DNA of 14,268 nt from an uncultured Bacteroidales bacterium (lineage in GTDB: Bacteria; Bacteroidota; Bacteroidia; Bacteroidales; UBA932): contig CAJOMY010000031.1 of assembly GCA_905235775.1 (NCBI GenBank), forward strand, positions 1-14,268, written 5' to 3'. The position numbers and the translations under genes were made by a program. Position 1 is the stretch's first letter; each line of letters begins with the position of its first letter. Shown piece by piece: positions 13,466-14,268 of the stretch. The notes below the pieces were generated by a model, which saw only the letters and a list, made by a program, of their open reading frames with translations, was not told the origin of the DNA and did not search any database.

Positions 13466-14268
13466 TCAATGAATGCAATTCCACCACAGAGTTCGTCAAA
13501 CTGGATTTCAAGGTCCTTCTGCGCTTCAACATTGGCCAAGGCATTCTGGTATTGGATATTCACATTGTCCAGTCTTGTATGAAGTCCTCTGATCGTCGAT
13601 CCGAACTGCTGGAGTCGTTTTATTTTGTCTTCCGTCATTGACGACACCTTGGCAAGCCCTGACTTCTGATAATCCTGAAGACCCGCAAAACGATCTCTCT
13701 CGCTTTGGGATTTGAGTCCGATAAACCTTCTGATGTCAGCTATCTTGTTTTGCAATTCAGTTGCACTAATATGCAATCCGGTTTCCTCTTGTATGTTCGA
13801 TGAAAGCAGAGCTGCAGCCTCTTCTGACAACAGCTCCTGCCGAGCAATGGAGTACCTGATTCCCTCAATCTTGTCGTCATAAAAACTTCGGGTTTTTGCC
13901 ATCATCCTGTGATAGATGGCTGAATTGCTGTCGTTCAACTCAATCTTTGTTGCATTGACATATTCCACAAACCTCTTTTTACAGAGATCAAGTGCTTGAT
14001 CGATGTGGCTGGAATCTAACGGTGCAATCCTTGCACTGAGGTTTGTCACCTGATGCCCGTTGAACAGTGCCTGTGCGATGAATCTTTCTCCTTCCAGCGG
14101 GGTTTTGACCAGAAGGTCCTCCGGGGATGCTACGCAGTATACAATCTCATTCTTCCTTTTCAATCCAGTGCATTTGAATGATCCTATATAGAAAACATAT
14201 GCGCCCTTATCAAACGCTACCCCATCTATTGAATTGCGTGGAACATTGAGCGCAAAGCATCTTGAGAA
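13462..14268 (-). CDS. C-terminal part of an unrecognised, helix-rich protein (partial)
   Basis: A minus-strand frame open from the window edge to the TAA at 13464-13462: at least 268 residues, with the N-terminus outside. A TTG at 14163 is possible as a start, but the frame continues unbroken upstream (AFDKGAYVFYIGSFKCTG). After a beta-rich portion (NEIVYCVASPEDLLVKTPLEGERFIAQALFNGHQV), residues are mostly helix and coiled-coil-like: LDLCKKRFVEYVNATKIELND, RSFYDDKIEGIRYSIARQ, ELQNKIADIRRFIG, TRLDNVNIQYQNALANVEAQKDLEIQFDELCGG. That layout resembles the C-terminal extensions of large SNF2/RapA-like helicases found in defence loci, but no helicase motif is in view and this is only an impression. 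It converges on the preceding fragment, sharing TTAG. G+C is low, unlike the core of the window. Confidence 0.65.
   Translation of the reverse strand, partial: FSRCFALNVPRNSIDGVAFDKGAYVFYIGSFKCTGLKRKNEIVYCVASPEDLLVKTPLEGERFIAQALFNGHQVTNLSARIAPLDSSHIDQALDLCKKRFVEYVNATKIELNDSNSAIYHRMMAKTRSFYDDKIEGIRYSIARQELLSEEAAALLSSNIQEETGLHISATELQNKIADIRRFIGLKSQSERDRFAGLQDYQKSGLAKVSSMTEDKIKRLQQFGSTIRGLHTRLDNVNIQYQNALANVEAQKDLEIQFDELCGGIAFID

Noticed and set aside
12940..13480. Insertion-sequence or transposon end at the right breakpoint
   Set aside because: No inverted repeats, direct target duplication, transposase or integrase motifs, or tRNA sequence were seen around the junction.
1..14268. Similar short segments near the two ends (11-25 and 14165-14179, 13 of 15 bases), as if the ends overlapped or carried a terminal repeat
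   Set aside because: With two mismatches in 15 bases and no extension on either side, this is expected by chance in a sequence of this length.
1..14268. CRISPR arrays, tRNA or rRNA genes
   Set aside because: No regularly spaced repeats and no tRNA- or rRNA-like sequence were noticed on either strand.

Overview
The window looks like a high-GC member of the Bacteroidota, probably a gut or rumen Bacteroidales. The signs are TAnnTTTG promoter boxes just upstream of several genes, no obvious Shine-Dalgarno sequences, two DUF4252 proteins around an ECF sigma factor, and Bacteroidales-like plant-fibre enzymes. The core (about 220-12,940) has sampled stretches near 67% G+C. Both ends are different: about 46% G+C over the first 120 bases and about 35-42% in sampled lines beyond 12,980. 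Genus cannot be decided from the sequence.

Layout. (1) Positions 1-6900, minus strand: an arabinoxylan side-chain operon. It is read from a promoter at 6908-6915 as a CE6-type acetylesterase fused to a GH51 arabinofuranosidase, then a GH54 arabinofuranosidase lipoprotein with NEW3-like and lamin-tail domains, then a second GH54 lipoprotein. The last gene does not finish normally: at about position 220 its frame runs into a fragment of the replication initiator DnaA, and the match to DnaA stops at about position 22. (2) 6945-7457, plus strand, divergent: a secreted L,D-transpeptidase followed by a 12-bp-stem hairpin. (3) 7624-9480: four translationally coupled genes (DUF4252, ECF sigma factor, single-span putative anti-sigma factor, second DUF4252), each overlapping the next by ATGA. 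(4) 9505-12002: an NlpC/P60 cell-wall peptidase with SH3-like domains, then a CE15 glucuronoyl-esterase-like hydrolase. (5) 12038 to about 12,960: a small helical protein overlapping the start of a PBP4-type (dacB-like) D-Ala-D-Ala carboxypeptidase, cut after about 210 residues. (6) About 12,960-14,268: an AT-richer segment with two unrecognised gene fragments facing each other and sharing a TTAG stop.

Functionally, the GH51, GH54, CE6 and CE15 enzymes fit removal of arabinose, acetyl and glucuronoyl decorations from arabinoxylan or lignin-carbohydrate complexes. No SusC/SusD pair or xylanase is visible, so any wider utilisation locus lies outside. The Ldt, NlpC/P60 and PBP4 genes form a loose peptidoglycan-remodelling neighbourhood around a putative envelope-signalling sigma operon.

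Both ends carry abrupt mid-gene junctions. I read them as breakpoints, either assembly chimeras or real recombination; raw reads are needed to tell. I did not find a convincing new multi-gene system. The best leads are the GH54-DnaA in-frame junction, the near-identical motif in the two DUF4252 paralogues around the sigma factor, the CE15 protein lacking the usual catalytic glutamate, and the unidentified convergent fragments at the right end.
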